The notes: generated by a model from the letters alone, not told the origin. Counted from the first letter of the stretch, positions 20,560-32,095 are shown. The stretch is DNA of 64,000 nt from Symbiodinium natans (GCA_905221605.1 CAJNDS010001935.1:559985-623984), one strand, 5' to 3'. Program-made: numbers and translations.

Positions 20560-23500
20560 CGTGAACGAGTTGGGGGGGGATGGGAGAGAGCAGGAAGTGC
20601 CCTCTCAAATCCATGTCAGCCTGCAAAACAGTGGGCAAGAACTGGGGACTGGGCAAGGGGAAGCCAGGGCGGGGGGCTGCGGCGTGGGCGGTGCGGGCAG
20701 GGGCGGTGTGGGCAGTGTGGGCTGTGGTTGAGGGTGGGGAAATGCGACAAACCTCATGGGCATTCACCAAACCCAACGAGCACGAAGGAGGAGACAAACA
20801 CCCTAACCCTATGAGCATGAAGGGAGGAAACATGCGACCCCCTACCTTCAACCCCCAGCCCTTCCCCTGAGCCTACTCTACCCTGCCACGCCCTTCCTAC
20901 CTGTTTTCTTATGGCTCCAGCGCAGATCGCCCTCACTGCCCCTTTTCCCTCAACCAGCCCTCGGCGGCACTGGCGGCAAGTGCCGCCGACCCAGTTGGGA
21001 AGCCAACGTGCGGGTCCAAACAAGTGCAATATTGATCGTGAACAGCGCGCTCGACCCCACTTAGTTTCGGCTCCTGGACGCATTTTTTGGTACGTCCACG
21101 GGGATCCAAACAACGACCCCGTAACGATACTCCGACATTTTTTGGTGGGTACCAGCCACGCCAAAAAAGCGTGCATCCCGGCACATCGGAAGCGGTTGAA
21201 GCCTCCAAGAACTCAGAAAACACCGTAGATACTGTGGTTTTGGCTTGCTTATTGACATACTCGTGTTGAAGCGCAGATTACGTTTCCGTGAGGAAGATTA
21301 GCTGAGTAGTTACATTGATTCATTAGCACAACTATCTAAGTTAATAAGATTGAGGAGCTTTGGCAAGCGAAAGCATTGTGTCTGCTGCGCAAACAGAACG
21401 TGGAAGTACATGTTGTTTACCCAACCTATGTGTCTTGGCTTGGTTTCCCAACCTACTTGTCTTAGTTGGGCAAGCCAGTTGTTTTGGTGAACGTGCTTTT
21501 CCTCTTGGTGGTTTTGGTAGCTTTATTGGGTGCACTTCCTGTCTGTAAGGTTGTGCTTGCGCTGCTCTTTGGTGGATTTTTTTGGTTCGGTTTGGTGGCC
21601 CATTTTATTGACCGAAACTTTTTTTTTTCTCTCCACGTCTTCGGTGGGCAAGCCGGGCCTGCAGTTGTCTTACAGCTTTTTGGCGGGGCGCTGCAGGGGT
21701 AAATGGTGGCCATTTTTTTCCACATCTTCGGCAGGCGGGTCCTTTTGCCAGGAAGCGTTTCTTCTGGCGTGGGGGGGGGGCAGGAGACTGTTTTTGGCCA
21801 TTTTTGTCTAAGACAGGGTGTACATGCAGTTCCCTCAGCTTGTTTTTCTCCATGTCTTCGGCAGACGGGCCCCAGGTGGGGGTTCAATAGGTCGTTCTGT
21901 CGGCATCTTCGCCTGGGCTCCATGTGAACTTGACCTGGCCGTCCACGTATGGGGGTGCAGTGTCAAAAACAGATGCGCAGCTAGCGTAACAAGGCAGCCT
22001 TGTTTTCAGATGCGTCGCTTCTGCAAGAAAGGCAACCCTGAATTTGGACTTGATTGTTTCCCCTTGTAAAGATTTCTGCGGAACATGTGGGCCGGAAACA
22101 AGTTGAGTTACGCCGGGCCTGCCCACCAAAGATGTGGGGTCTGGGGGTGGGGGTGAGAGCAGGGTGGAAGGGGTAAGGTTGGGGGGGTGGGGTCAGGCAG
22201 GGTAGGGGGCAGGGGTCAGGGCTTGGCACAGGATGGCAAGGCTCGTGAGGGTGCCGCCTTGAATCTACTCCAAAAACAAAAAGCAGGGGGTGGGGGGGGG
22301 TCAGGGCAGTCAGGGCAGTCAGGGCAGCAAGGGCGGTGAGGATGGTGCAAGGCTGCGACTGCACTGGAGCCCTTGATCTACTTCGTTAAGCGGGGGTAGG
22401 GTTGGGTCAGGGCAGTCAGGGAAGGGCGGTGGCAGCTAGGGAGTGTTAAGGCAGGGAGGGTAAGCGGCGGGAGATAGGGTAGAGGGGTGGAAGCGGTGGG
22501 GTGGTAAGGTAGGGGGTAGGATAGAAGGCGGGTCGGGGCAGGGCGGTGGGGGCCGGGAGCGGCAAGCCCGGTGAGGGCGGCGGAGGTTCAAACTCGAGAT
22601 GCAAAGCAAGCCGACTTTTCTTCGCTTTGCGGCCCGCGATGCAAAATACCTCCGTTTCCGTGCGGAAATAATAGACTGTCAATAGTAAAGGGGTCTTGCA
22701 GGTGCTTTGATATTACATTGTAAGAGCTTGGAGGGGTATGGCAGCGGCAGGTATTCAATGTTCATTCAATTGCAGTTTTTTTTTTTCGCTGCGGCTTGCC
22801 GCACCTCCTTTGCAGTCCTTGGAAACTGGGCCGGCAGAAAACTGAGGGTCCTGTTTAGGCGTGAAAGAAAAAGACTGGTGGGGCAAAGAGCTTGGATTTG
22901 AGGAACGTGTGCATGAGGGGCTGGGCTTAAAGGCTTAGAGGCCTCGCGAGTGATGAGCATGGCCCATGTATGGCAGAATGTTTTGTTTGTGAGTCGTCAT
23001 GTTCTCAAATCAAGGTTTGCATTTGGCGGGTGCCCGGGTCTTGGGAGTTGGCCAGGCCTGGCCGAGGATTCTTGAGAGAAGTGCAGCTGTTTCTGAGAGC
23101 ACAGAAAGAAAGAGGCAGGCGTGTGACCTGCGTGTGACATTTTTGGAGGGATTTCACAGTCGGGGGCCTGATCCTCATCGACCGGGACCTTGACGAAGGC
23201 CGGCGCCGGATTGAATTTAAAGGCTGGTTTTTGTTAAGGGGGGTTTTGACAGGCGGTCCCAGATCCGGGAGCTAGCAAAACGATGAACTCTGACCACATA
23301 TACTGTCATAGACTCAGTCTCTTGCTTTGCGAGTTCGGCGCAACATCCTGACAGGAGAAATCGGAGGCGACATCACTTGGAACACCCGAGGACGCGTTGT
23401 GTAGCTGGTCCCTGAGCCAGCAGCCGATGCAGCACTGAAGTGGGTTGACCTAGTTGGTAAGCGGTGTGTATCTGACCGAAGCCTCGATCCAAACTTCCTG

Positions 23501-24060
23501 CCGCCTCCCCACTAGAACCCTGAGCCCAGACTCCGATAAGATGGATAATAAAGTCCATTGCTCTCCCACATTTTCAACCAACCATCTAGAAACTGCTCCC
23601 AGGACTTCATCTTCACATGCTTCCGTATCATGGCGTGGCGCTTTTGCACAAGAAGCCACGCCCTTCTACAGTAGTTGTTAAAAACAGTCATGCCTGAAAG
23701 CCCCAGAAAGCTGGCCTTCACAGTTTGAGCTTCGGTTGCGGGAGGACCGTGGGCCCTGTGGTCAAGCGCATGGTCTGTTTGGCCACAGCAGAGCCCTCAG
23801 CAAACTATCCAAGCTCTGTCTCCAACCCCAGGCCCAAACCCCAAACCTCATGGTCTACAAACGAGGGGCGTTGTTCTTTGGGTTAGAATCCTGTGTGGGG
23901 TTGTGTTGAAAGCAGCTAAACCGTAAACCCTAAACCCACAAGCCGCAGGTGGCGCTGGGGCCCTGGCGGAACTTGAGGCCTCAAAAGCCCGGTTGAGGGT
24001 GGGAGTGCTCTCGGAGTCTTGTCGGAATGCGCTCTTTGAATGCTTGTTGAATGCTCTGCA
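20560..24060. other. Gene-poor, G-rich and low-complexity DNA
   Basis: Includes GGGGTCAGGGCAGTCAGGGC-type runs (22,140-22,560), T-rich exon-less stretches at 21,440-21,900 and isolated copies of the family phrase TACGAGCACGAAGGGAGG (about 20,770 and 20,805). No supported gene. Confidence 0.4.
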
Positions 24061-24086
24061 TGGCGAAATCTTGCGGAATCTTACGG

Positions 24087-24141
24087 AGTCTTACACCGTC
24101 TTACACCGTCTTACACTGTCTTACACTGTCTTACACTGTCT
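24087..24141. repeat. 11-bp tandem repeat, five copies
   Basis: Five units of CTTACACYGTC in a row. The flanking words CTTGCGGAATC and CTTACGGAGTC look like older diverged units of the same array. Confidence 0.7.
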
Positions 24142-24433
24142 GGGGAATCTACGTCGGCAAAGTTGTCGAGATGGACTCAGTTTTTTGGTAGAAGGCCCAA
24201 GAAGTTTGTCGCATGTCCCCTCCCTTCGTGCTCGTAGGGTGTTAATCTAACGGTTTTAAAGTGCAAGCAAGTTATGGGGCCACGATTATGTTGCTAGCAC
24301 GGGCTTTTGGGGCCGTTTTAAAATGCAGGCGTGCAAAAAGGCCACGGTTACGCTACCGGCTTGCGGGCGCGGAGCACTAGCCCTGAAAACGTGTTTCAAA
24401 ATTAGCGTGTTAAAAAGTAAAAGTATCCCCTGC

Positions 24434-24471
24434 GACCAAATAGCTCGCGCCATGGCACGAGCTATTTGGTC
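24434..24471. repeat. 38-bp palindrome, family A copy 1
   Basis: GACCAAATAGCTCGCGCC, ATGG, then the complement ending GCTATTTGGTC. One mismatch in the right arm (GCACGAG for GCGCGAG). Confidence 0.85.
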
Positions 24472-26037
24472 ATCAGGGTGCGAAAGGGGTGCTAGTTGCT
24501 TACGACGTCGCCCTACGAGCGCGAAGGGTGGGGACATACGACAAACTTCGAGGGCCCTCACCAAACCGTACGAGCACACAGGGGGGGGGGGGGGGGCATA
24601 CGACAAACCTCGAAGGGACATGTTTTTACTTTACAGGGTTTTGAATGTGCGGTCCCCAAAACTTGGGTGCTATGTGAGTACGCTCGGCAAAAACAGGATG
24701 CTAGTTGAGCACGGTCCCCAAGACTTGGGTGCTATGTGAGTACGCTCAAATAGCTCAGGCCAGCGATCAAGTAGCTCGCGCCTGGGGTGTTTGGACATGT
24801 TCTAGAACCTTTTCGCACAGCGTTGGGTAAATAATGGGCGGGGACCTGCGCGGACCCCGGGTTTTTTAGTTCTTGGCAATCAAAGACACAAGCGCCGACC
24901 GCGGAAAACGTCGAGAAAGCGTGTGTGGATTGGTTTCCGGGCATTTGGGAAATGCCAAGGTTAAAAAGAAGCAAAATCCGTCATGCCTCGGAGCCTCGCG
25001 TGGCAAACTTCTCCTTGCAAGTTGGCCATTGCAATTATGGGGGAGATGGGGGTCTCTGGCACGAGCTAGTGTTTGGTCATCAGGGCGCAGATGGGGTGCT
25101 AAAGTTGTTTACGATGAAGTCCACAAGCTGTGCTGGTAACATAATCGTGGCTCTAGAAGGGTTGTGAATATGCGCCTGTGACCAGTAAAATACGTTCCCG
25201 AAAAGAGCTGGTTTAAGTGCACTGAGATGTTTATCCCTGTGCTGGTCCCCTGGGACCAGCCCTGAACACTTGTGTTTTAACATGTTAAAACACCATGGTC
25301 TTTCCCCTACAACCAATGAGCTCCATGGCCATCAGGGCGCAGATGGGGTGCTAGCTGCTTACGATGTCACCCTACGAAGGCGAAGGGAGGGGACGTGCCA
25401 CAAACATCTAGGGCCCTCGCCAAAACCTACGAGGGACATACGACAAACCTCTAAGGATATGTTTTTACTTCTACAGTGTTCTGAATCCCAAAGCTTGGGT
25501 GCTGTTTGAGCACGCTCGGCCCTCAGAAAGCAGGATGCTAGTTGAACACGGTCGGTCCCCAAACTTGGGGTCGGTCCCCAAAAAGCAGGATGCTAGTTGA
25601 ACACGCTCAGTCTTTTCGCACACACAGGGACAAGCCAAGACGCCTTTCTGAAACCTTCAAACCTCGCACGCAGGGCCCTTCAAGCACTTCATGGTTCTAG
25701 GGCTTTCCGGCCTAACCTCTAGGGGCCCTCTCCGTCCGAGCACGAAGGGAGTGGGCATGCGACAAACTTCTAGGGCCCTCACCAAACCTTAGCACGAAGG
25801 GCATGCGACAAGACTTTAAGGGATATGTTTTTGCTTCTACGGTGTTCTGAAAGTGCAAAGGTTAGGAAAAGCATAGTTCTTTGCGCTTGTATACAGCCTT
25901 CTCGCAGAGAAAGCAGGGTTTTTACCTAACTTTTCTAGCTTTGCGAAAAGGTTTCGCAGCCCCTAAAAAATGGTGGTTTGTGTGGCCCCATAGGGTGTGC
26001 CAGCGCAAAAACATCCTATGTTTTTCTGCTTCCCTGT

Positions 26038-26075
26038 GACCAAACAGCTCGCGCCACGGCGCGAGCTATTTGGTC
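26038..26075. repeat. 38-bp palindrome, family A copy 2
   Basis: GACCAAACAGCTCGCGCC, ACGG, then CGCGAGCTATTTGGTC. One G.T-type mismatch in the arms. Confidence 0.85.
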
Positions 26076-26782
26076 ATCAGGGTGCAGAAGAGGTGTACGT
26101 CACCCTACGAGCACGAAGGGAGGGAACATGCGACAAACTTCTAGGGCCCTCACCAGACCCTACGAGCACAAAGGGAGGGCACATACGACAAACCTCGAAG
26201 GGATCTGTTTTTACTTCTACAGTGTTCTGAATCCCAAAGCTTGGGTGCTGTTTGAGTACGCTCGGCCCTCAGAAAGCAGGATGCTAGTCGAGCACGGTCG
26301 GTCCCCAAACTTGGGGTCGGTCCCCAAAAAGCAGGATGCTAGTTGAACACGCTCAGTCTTTTCGCACACACAGGGACAAGCCAAGACGCCTTTCTGAAAC
26401 CTTCAAACCTCGCACGCAGGGCCCTTCAAGCACTTTATGGTTCTAGGGCTTTCCGGCCTAACCTCTAGGGGCCCTCTCCGTCCGAGCACGAAGGGAGTGG
26501 GCATGCGACAAACTTCTAGGGCCCTCACCAAACCTTAGAACGAAGGGCATACGACAAGACTTTAAGGGATATGTTTTTGCTTCTACGGTGTTCTGAAAGT
26601 GCAAAGGTTAGGAAAAGCATAGTTCTTTGCGCTTGTATACAGCCTTCTCGCAGAGAAAGCAGGGTTTTTACCTAACTTTTCTAGCTTTGCGAAAAGGTTT
26701 CGCAGCCCCTAAAAAATGGTGGTTTATGTGGCCCCATAGGGTGTGCCAGTGCAAAAACATCCGTGTTTTTCTGTTTCCCTGT

Positions 26783-26820
26783 GACCAAACAGCTCGCGCC
26801 ACGGCGCGAGCTATTTGGTC
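26783..26820. repeat. 38-bp palindrome, family A copy 3
   Basis: Same sequence as the copy at 26,038, duplicated with the 746-bp unit. Confidence 0.85.
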
Positions 26821-27394
26821 ATCAGGGTGCAGAAGCGGTGTACGTCACCCTACGAGCACGAAGGGAGGGAATATGCGACAAACTTCTAGGGCCCTCACCA
26901 GACCCTACGAGCACAAAGGGAGGGCACATACGACAAACCTCGAAGGGATATGTTTTTACTTCTACAGTGTTCTGAAAATGCCGTCCCCAAAGCTTGGGTG
27001 CTGTTTGCGTACGCTCGGTCACCAAAAAGCAGGATGCTAGTTGAACACGCTCGGTCCCCAAAACTTGGGTGCTATTTGAGTACGGTCGGTCTCCAAAAAA
27101 CAGGATGCTAGTTGAAAACGCTCAGTCTTCTCACCTTCAAACCTTGCACGCAGGCCCTTCAAGCACGTTATGGTTCTAGGGCTTTCAGGCCTAACCCCGA
27201 AGGGTCTTCACCCTACAAGCACGAGGGGAGGGGACATGCGACAAGCTTATAGGGCCTTCACATGCCGTCACCAAACCTTACGAGCACGAAGGAGGGGACA
27301 TACGACAAACCTCTAATCATATGCTTTCATTTTGTTCTGAAAGTGCAAAGGTTAGGAACAGTTCCATTTTATTCGGACCAAGAAAGGCACGAGT

Positions 27395-27565
27395 CATGTC
27401 TATGCCTTTGGGTTTTGACTCATGGTGCTGCATGACTCACCGATTAAGGGGCCGGCGCTGAAGTTTCGGGTAATTCTAAACGCCTGTCAAATGTTATGTC
27501 GCGTTGTTGTTTCACGCGTTCTCCCTTTCTCTACAATGTTACTGTTTGGGGTCTTCGTCGGCATA
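27395..27565 (+). repeat. Shared segment next to palindrome, locus 1
   Basis: CATGTCTATGCCTTTGGGTT, AAGGGGCCGGCGCTGAAG and ATGTCGCGTTGTTGTTTCAC recur in the same order at 50,565-50,758. It may be the single-copy-like edge of a large duplicated unit. Confidence 0.8.
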
Positions 27566-28614
27566 ATTTATCCGAACTGGCGTCCCTGTCCGGCGGAGGT
27601 GCCGGCGCAAAAACCTGGCTAGTTTTTTTTCTCGAAGGTTGGCTAGAAAATGATTTTATCCGAGCTGGCGCCCCTGTCCGGCGGAGGGGCCGGCCCAAAA
27701 ATCTGGATGTATTTCATGGTTCGTTATACAATTATTTTACCCGAACTGGCGCCCCTGTCTCAAAGGTTCGTTGTGAAACTATTTTATCCGAACTGGCGCG
27801 GCGCCGGCCCGAACACCTGGAACTTTTTTGTTTTCAAAGGTTCGTTCTTAAAAACACCGAACTGACGTCCCTGTCCGGCGGAGGCGCCGGCCCGACAATG
27901 TGGAAAACCTTTCTTTCTCTCGAAGGTTCGTGATTCAAAATATCCGAACTGGCGTCCCTGTCCGCCGGAGGCGCCGGCCCGAAAATCTGGATAACTTCTT
28001 TTCTCTCAATGGTTCGTTAAAACATATAATTATGGCGTCCCTGTCCGCCGGAGGCGCCGGCCCGGAAATCTGGAAAGTTTTTTTCTCAAAGGTTCGCTAA
28101 AAAAAATATCGGAACTGGCGTCCCTGTCCGCCGGAAGGTTCGTTATAAAAAATATGCAAATTGGCGAAACTCGCGCGTCCAAATGTTTTTTTTTTCATGG
28201 TCTCGGCCGGAAAAGAAGGTTTTTGGGACGTGCCTTAGCAAAACGCACGTCCCAAAAGCCTTCTTTTTCCAGCCGAGACCATGAAAAAACAACGAAAATT
28301 GGACGTGCGATTCTCGCCAATTTTGGATAACATTTTTTATATAGCGAACTTTTGAGAAAAAGAAGTTATCCAGATTTTCGGGCCGGCGCCTCCGGCGGAC
28401 AGGGACGCCAGTTCGGATATTTTTTAAATAACGAACTTTCGAGAAAAAGATTTTTCCAGATTTTCGGGCCGGCGCCTCCGCCGGACAGGGACGCCAGTTC
28501 GGATATTGTTTTTATAACGAACCTTTGAGCAAAAAAGTTATCCAGCTTTTCGGGCCGGCGCCTCCGGCGGACAGGGGTTCCAGCTCGGCTAAAGTATTTT
28601 TATATCGAAACGCT
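27566..28614. repeat. Large palindrome made of ~80-bp GC-rich units
   Basis: About eight direct units of the form ACTGGCGTCCCTGTCCG, GGCGCCGGCCCGAAAATCTG, AAGGTTCGTTATAAAAAATA on the left face three inverted units on the right. The centre is a perfect hairpin: TTTTGGGACGTGC (28,221-28,233), 11-base loop, GCACGTCCCAAAA (28,245-28,257), with CATGGTCTCGGC / GCCGAGACCATG outside. The left arm is longer than the right. No convincing protein frame. Confidence 0.85.
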
Positions 28615-28804
28615 GAAAGCTTGCTCATTCCATGCTCCCTCTCCCGTTTACTCTGCAGCATCTAGTTAAGGCATGCGAGATCAAAACCCTGCAGGTCCTG
28701 CAGTCTTCAGCGAACACTCATCACAGACTCACAGCGACCGTGTCATCGCAAGTTGACTCTCTCTGAAAGATATTTCCGCCATCAAGAGTTCGAGGGGTGG
28801 TGTC

Positions 28805-29551
28805 TCATGGAGGAAGGCGCGCAGCGATTAAGCAGATCAGCTGCTTAAGAGCTCCAAGTGTTGTTGCACGTGGCTTCAACCCGACAGGGTGAAACGAGCT
28901 ACGGACCATACAGAAATCGTTTGCTAAATAGTTCGATAGCCAAGCAAGCTGGACAGATCGCTGTCTCTCGGCAAGTTCGCTCTCAGAATATTGCGCAGTG
29001 ACGAATTGGTGGCGGTGCCGTGCCGGCTCCCTTAGCCCAAGCTCTTGCCTTTGGGGCTCTCCTTCCCGTGGGCAACATGTGGCAACACGGCTGAGCAGGC
29101 GCTGCTTCAGATGGTGCGCTTTCCCTTGCTGTCGGTGGCGGCTCCTCAAGGCATGGAACATGGACAAGAGCAGTTGACAGATGCTGACAGATGCTGACAG
29201 ATGGGGCAAGAAGAGGACGAAGAGAGCAACCCTTCCGTTCCCAACAGGCCTAACGGGCCTTCCTGGAGTTGTGCTTGCCTTACTTGCAGTGTACATATCC
29301 GGATATGGAATGATGACTTCGCGTAGGCCGCATAAAGCGCATCGAGCAGCATGCAAGGAATGCAAGCGCAGCGTGGTTGAGGTTCTGTCCCGCCTAGCAG
29401 CGGCTGCGCTGAAGGTCCAACAGGGCTGTCCACAGAGCTCGTGCCTCAATGGGGGAATCTCTTGGTAACATCGATCTTGAATCTTTGGTGTTCTCACCTT
29501 GACTAGGGATTTCGGTTCGGGAGCAAGGAAGAATGACTTGGAGCGCAGCAA
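28805..29551 (-). CDS. Longest open frame in the window (248 codons), unassigned
   Basis: Ends with FVTAQYSESELAERQRSVQL and FHPVGLKPRATTLGALKQL. The plus strand also has a plausible piece (29,220-29,460: GLPGVVLALLAVYISGYGMM, then Cys-containing sequence), so the strand is undecided and the length may be chance. No domain recognised. Confidence 0.25.
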   Translation of the reverse strand: MLRSKSFFLAPEPKSLVKVRTPKIQDRCYQEIPPLRHELCGQPCWTFSAAAARRDRTSTTLRLHSLHAARCALCGLREVIIPYPDMYTASKASTTPGRPVRPVGNGRVALFVLFLPHLSASVSICQLLLSMFHALRSRHRQQGKAHHLKQRLLSRVATCCPREGEPQRQELGLREPARHRHQFVTAQYSESELAERQRSVQLAWLSNYLANDFCMVRSSFHPVGLKPRATTLGALKQLICLIAARLPP

Positions 29552-29791
29552 GTCCGCAGTTGTGTCTAGGCCTCTTCTCTGCTCTTACGAACTTTTCTGT
29601 CTGTTTATCCTGAGGTGCATCTTCGCAGCGAACCACACAATCCACAAACTACTTGTACCTTGATCTTGCCGTGCTGGGAGAAGATGGAAATGCAGAGAGC
29701 TCGAGGGTTTGGGGCTAGGGGTTCAGGGTTGAGGCTCTGCAAGTCGAGTTCAATCTTGGCTACTGAGGCAGAGCGTTACCGGGCGTTGTTG

Positions 29792-30064
29792 CCACCTCCC
29801 GGTCGCCCGCCGGCGGCGGGGGGACCCCTCACCCCAAGTCACTACAGATCCATCGCCAAGAACTGCAGCAAAAGCAAAGGCAGAAGCCTGGATGTTGTGC
29901 ACGTTCTTTAGCTGGTCTTGCACGGCACTGCTGTCACCACCACGCAGGGCATGGCCCCAGGTCACCACAGACCCATCGTCTAGGATTGCAGCAAAGGCAT
30001 CGCGGCCCTGACTTGCCAAGAACGGTTCCTGTCCCCCCGTCGCCGGCGGGTGGATGGGAGGTGG
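29792..30064. mobile_element. Inverted-repeat element enclosing an RCC1 coding fragment
   Basis: Left end CCACCTCCC, five variable bases, CCCGCCGGCGGCGGGGGGAC (29,792-29,825). The right end read in reverse is CCACCTCCC, five bases, CCCGCCGGCGACGGGGGGAC (30,064-30,031). Of 34 bases, about 29 pair. The 205 bases between hold the RCC1-like coding segment. This looks like a small non-autonomous element that carries a gene fragment, or an insertion whose ends were copied in inverse. Confidence 0.6.
29830..30006 (-). CDS. RCC1-like (HERC2-type) repeat fragment
   Basis: Reads DAFAAILDDGSVVTWGHA, GDSSAVQDQLKNVHNIQASA, FAFAAVLGDGSVVTWG: two tandem repeats of the FAAILxDGSVVTWG kind separated by the GGDSSAVQDQLKNV linker. 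This is a beta-propeller blade of the RCC1 superfamily, in a form extremely common in dinoflagellate gene models (established from family knowledge). One and a half blades cannot form a propeller, so this is an exon of a larger gene or a captured fragment. The frame stays open through both flanking inverted repeats. Confidence 0.75.
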
Positions 30065-30204
30065 ATCGGAGCGGTTTCTCAGCACGGCGAGACAGCTCCA
30101 CCGCCAAGGCCTGGGGGTGTTGCTGCGATGGTGCTCATTTGTTTTCTGTAGTGAGTAGATGTTGGTTGCTCCGCTTTGCGTCACACCCTGAGTTGCAGCA
30201 AGTG

Positions 30205-30587
30205 CCAGAATGCATATCTCAGTGTTCGACTGACGAGGTGATGGAGCAACTCAAGGACCTGCGAAACCGCAAGCAGCCTCTCGAAAAAGGAGAGGCTTCC
30301 AGTGCAGAGGCTGCGTCAGAGTGTTTTTGCAACAGGACGTGCAGGCGTTGTGTCTCAACTTATCATGAAAAACTTATCCTGCCTGTCGAGTGTCCGCTGC
30401 GAAGGCTGAAAGAACAAGTCTTCGCGAGCAGGCGCGGCTTTCGAAAAGGCTTCGACTGATTATGTCTGTCCTGGAGCAGGTGACCAAGCTCCAGTACGAC
30501 TTGCAGGTTCGGTCCTTGTCAAGAACATGGAGCAGCAACGGAGTGCTTGAGGGTGCTGATTCTGTTTCGCATTGGCGTCTCCAGTGA
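30205..30587 (+). CDS. Probable helical/coiled-coil exon(s)
   Basis: First frame: STDEVMEQLKDLRNRKQPLE then KGEASSAEAASE. Second frame, from about 30,390: SAAKAERTSLREQARLSKRL, RLIMSVLEQVTKLQYDLQVR, ending at TGA 30,585-30,587. Charged and heptad-like, consistent with coiled coil. The frame change lies in 30,325-30,390 (an intron or a shift). Partner and function unknown. Confidence 0.45.
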
Positions 30588-30661
30588 CCGGAGCACGAGA
30601 GGCGGCTCGCGCACGACATGAACTTGACGATCTTGCTGAGGTCTTAGTTTAATGCAGGTAC

Positions 30662-30793
30662 CATTGGCATGGCAGAAGTCAAAGACTGAGAGACCCGAGT
30701 TTATTGAGAGATTACTCCAAGCATCTTCAGGGGCAGCTTTCTTGAATTCGGCGCAGCAGAACTCCCAAGGCCGTGACCCAAATGGCATGGCAT
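30662..30793 (-). CDS. Exon bounded by AG and GT, unknown product
   Basis: The minus strand reads TTTGACTCTGCCAG, exon, GTACCTGC. The frame DAMPFGSRPWEFCCAEFKKA, APEDAWSNLSINSGLSVFDF, CHAN is well-composed. The 132-base length and both splice sites support a real exon. It lies upstream, on the same strand, of the RCC1 fragment and could belong to that gene. Confidence 0.45.
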
Positions 30794-31438
30794 CTGGCAG
30801 AGTCAAAGAAACGTGAGGCACCGGGGCATCGAATCCTCTTCGATCCTCCGCTTCCGTAGGTTTTGCCTGCGTTCCCTTGCGGGCTCAATGTTCAAGGCTG
30901 TGCATCTCCATGCTCCTCAATGCTTACATAAACAAGGGGTGCAGAGTTGTAGGATGTAGTAGGTACAGAAACACACGAGTTCGGGGAGAGTGCAGGATGC
31001 CTTGCGGCTGCAAGTGGAGCGCTTCTCGGCGGCCGTTGGAGTGCTACAGGCACGGGCGTGCCTAAAGCGCACGCGAAGCGAACGTCAAGCGTACCGTGGT
31101 CAGCATGTCGCTTTCGGAGCGCACGCCCTCTCCCGCTCCACGCAAGTCCACTAATTGTCAGACCTTCGCGGACACGCAAGCAACCCCTATTCTATTCTAT
31201 AAGCGTCTGCAAGAAGTGGACCCTGCCAGGGGCTGAGTCCGGAGCAGCCGGACTTGGTCAACCTCGAGAAGTCCAAGGCCACTAGCAGACCTGGCAGCGT
31301 CTGCAGGCCTGTTGGGGTTTAGGAGTTCGGGTTGCTCAGCTCGTTGCTGGTTTCAGGGCTTCGTGTACAGAGGTTTGTTTTTCGCAAGCTGGAGATATTT
31401 GGAGGTGCTGGCAAAGCTTTAGTCCAGGTGGGGGTGGG

Positions 31439-31663
31439 ATGCCGCTAGTGTCTGAGGGCTTCGACGTTCAAGGGATTCAAGGGCGTCTCTGCCATGTTAC
31501 AGCCTTGCAACATGTCAAGGTTTCTGAGTGTTCAGGATGTTTGGCGGTTGTGAAACGTGGATGTGAATATGCTATTGTCCATCTCCTGTATGGGAGGCTC
31601 TTCGTTATCTTGGAAATGAGCCCCCCCCTTTCACGCATTCAGCGACACATTTTGGATGAATAG
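31439..31663 (+). CDS. Small unassigned open frame (74 codons)
   Basis: MPLVSEGFDVQGIQGRLCHV, LQHVKVSECSGCLAVVKRGC, EYAIVHLLYGRLFVILEMSP. Protein-like, with three cysteines. No motif recognised and no independent support. Confidence 0.3.
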   Translation: MPLVSEGFDVQGIQGRLCHVTALQHVKVSECSGCLAVVKRGCEYAIVHLLYGRLFVILEMSPPLSRIQRHILDE

Positions 31664-31868
31664 CATTTTGAGAAATGACCATCATGCTGACAATGGATAA
31701 TTGGACGCAATACCCTTTGTCTTTTTTTCTGACTAATTGCTGTGGTTACATTGACTATCACGGGTTTTGGATTGTTTCAATCATGACATGGTGACTGTTC
31801 TGATGATGAAGCAGGTGGCGAATGACATGAGCAGTGTAATTGAAATGACTAAGAACAACATGAGATGA

Positions 31869-32095
31869 ATGTCTGAATGGCTGCGAAGAGCTACGACGAC
31901 CCTTCCAGACATAGCCCTCGACGTAGACACAGGTATTTTAGCCCTAGGTGGCTTTTCCCTGAACTTGAAGGATGTTTCACACGGTTGCGCCCCAGCTGTT
32001 TTGCGGACTCCCACCTCCTCTGCCAGGAACACGCCCATGCAACGTTGCCGTTTGACTTTCTGAAGGATGCTTTGGGGCGGCCCTTCCCTCCCTGA
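31869..32095 (+). CDS. Possible exon with a frameshift
   Basis: The frame MSEWLRRATTTLPDIALDVD, TGILALGGFSLNLKDVSHG is followed in another frame by FADSHLLCQEHAHATLPFDF, LKDALGRPFPP and a stop. The best reading changes frame near 31,980. Function unknown. Confidence 0.3.

Larger units (their letters stand above)
25440..26931. repeat. Tandem duplication, period 746 bp
   Basis: CGGTCGGTCC at 25,549 and 26,295, and GTTTCGCAGCCCC at 25,951 and 26,697, give the same period of 746 with few changes between copies. Homology of a third, partial unit begins at about 26,932. The low divergence suggests a recent event. Confidence 0.85.
24420..27380. repeat. Composite repeat family A, first locus
   Basis: The interval is built from three recurring parts: (1) a ~54-bp unit around CGAGCACGAAGGGAGGGG then ACATGCGACAAACTTCTAGG, often in pairs; (2) a unit around AAAGCAGGATGCTAGTTGAA then CACGCTCGGTCCCCAAAA; (3) a 38-bp palindrome. 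The same parts, in similar order, fill 47,980-49,560. Open frames here are by-products of the repetition. Single diverged copies of part 1 also occur at 19.9 and 20.8 kb. Confidence 0.8.

Noticed and set aside
25997-26975. Duplicated 70-77-codon ORFs in the 746-bp units
   Set aside because: Frames are by-products of the family A repeats, with stops and frames not preserved in the more diverged locus at 48-49.5 kb.
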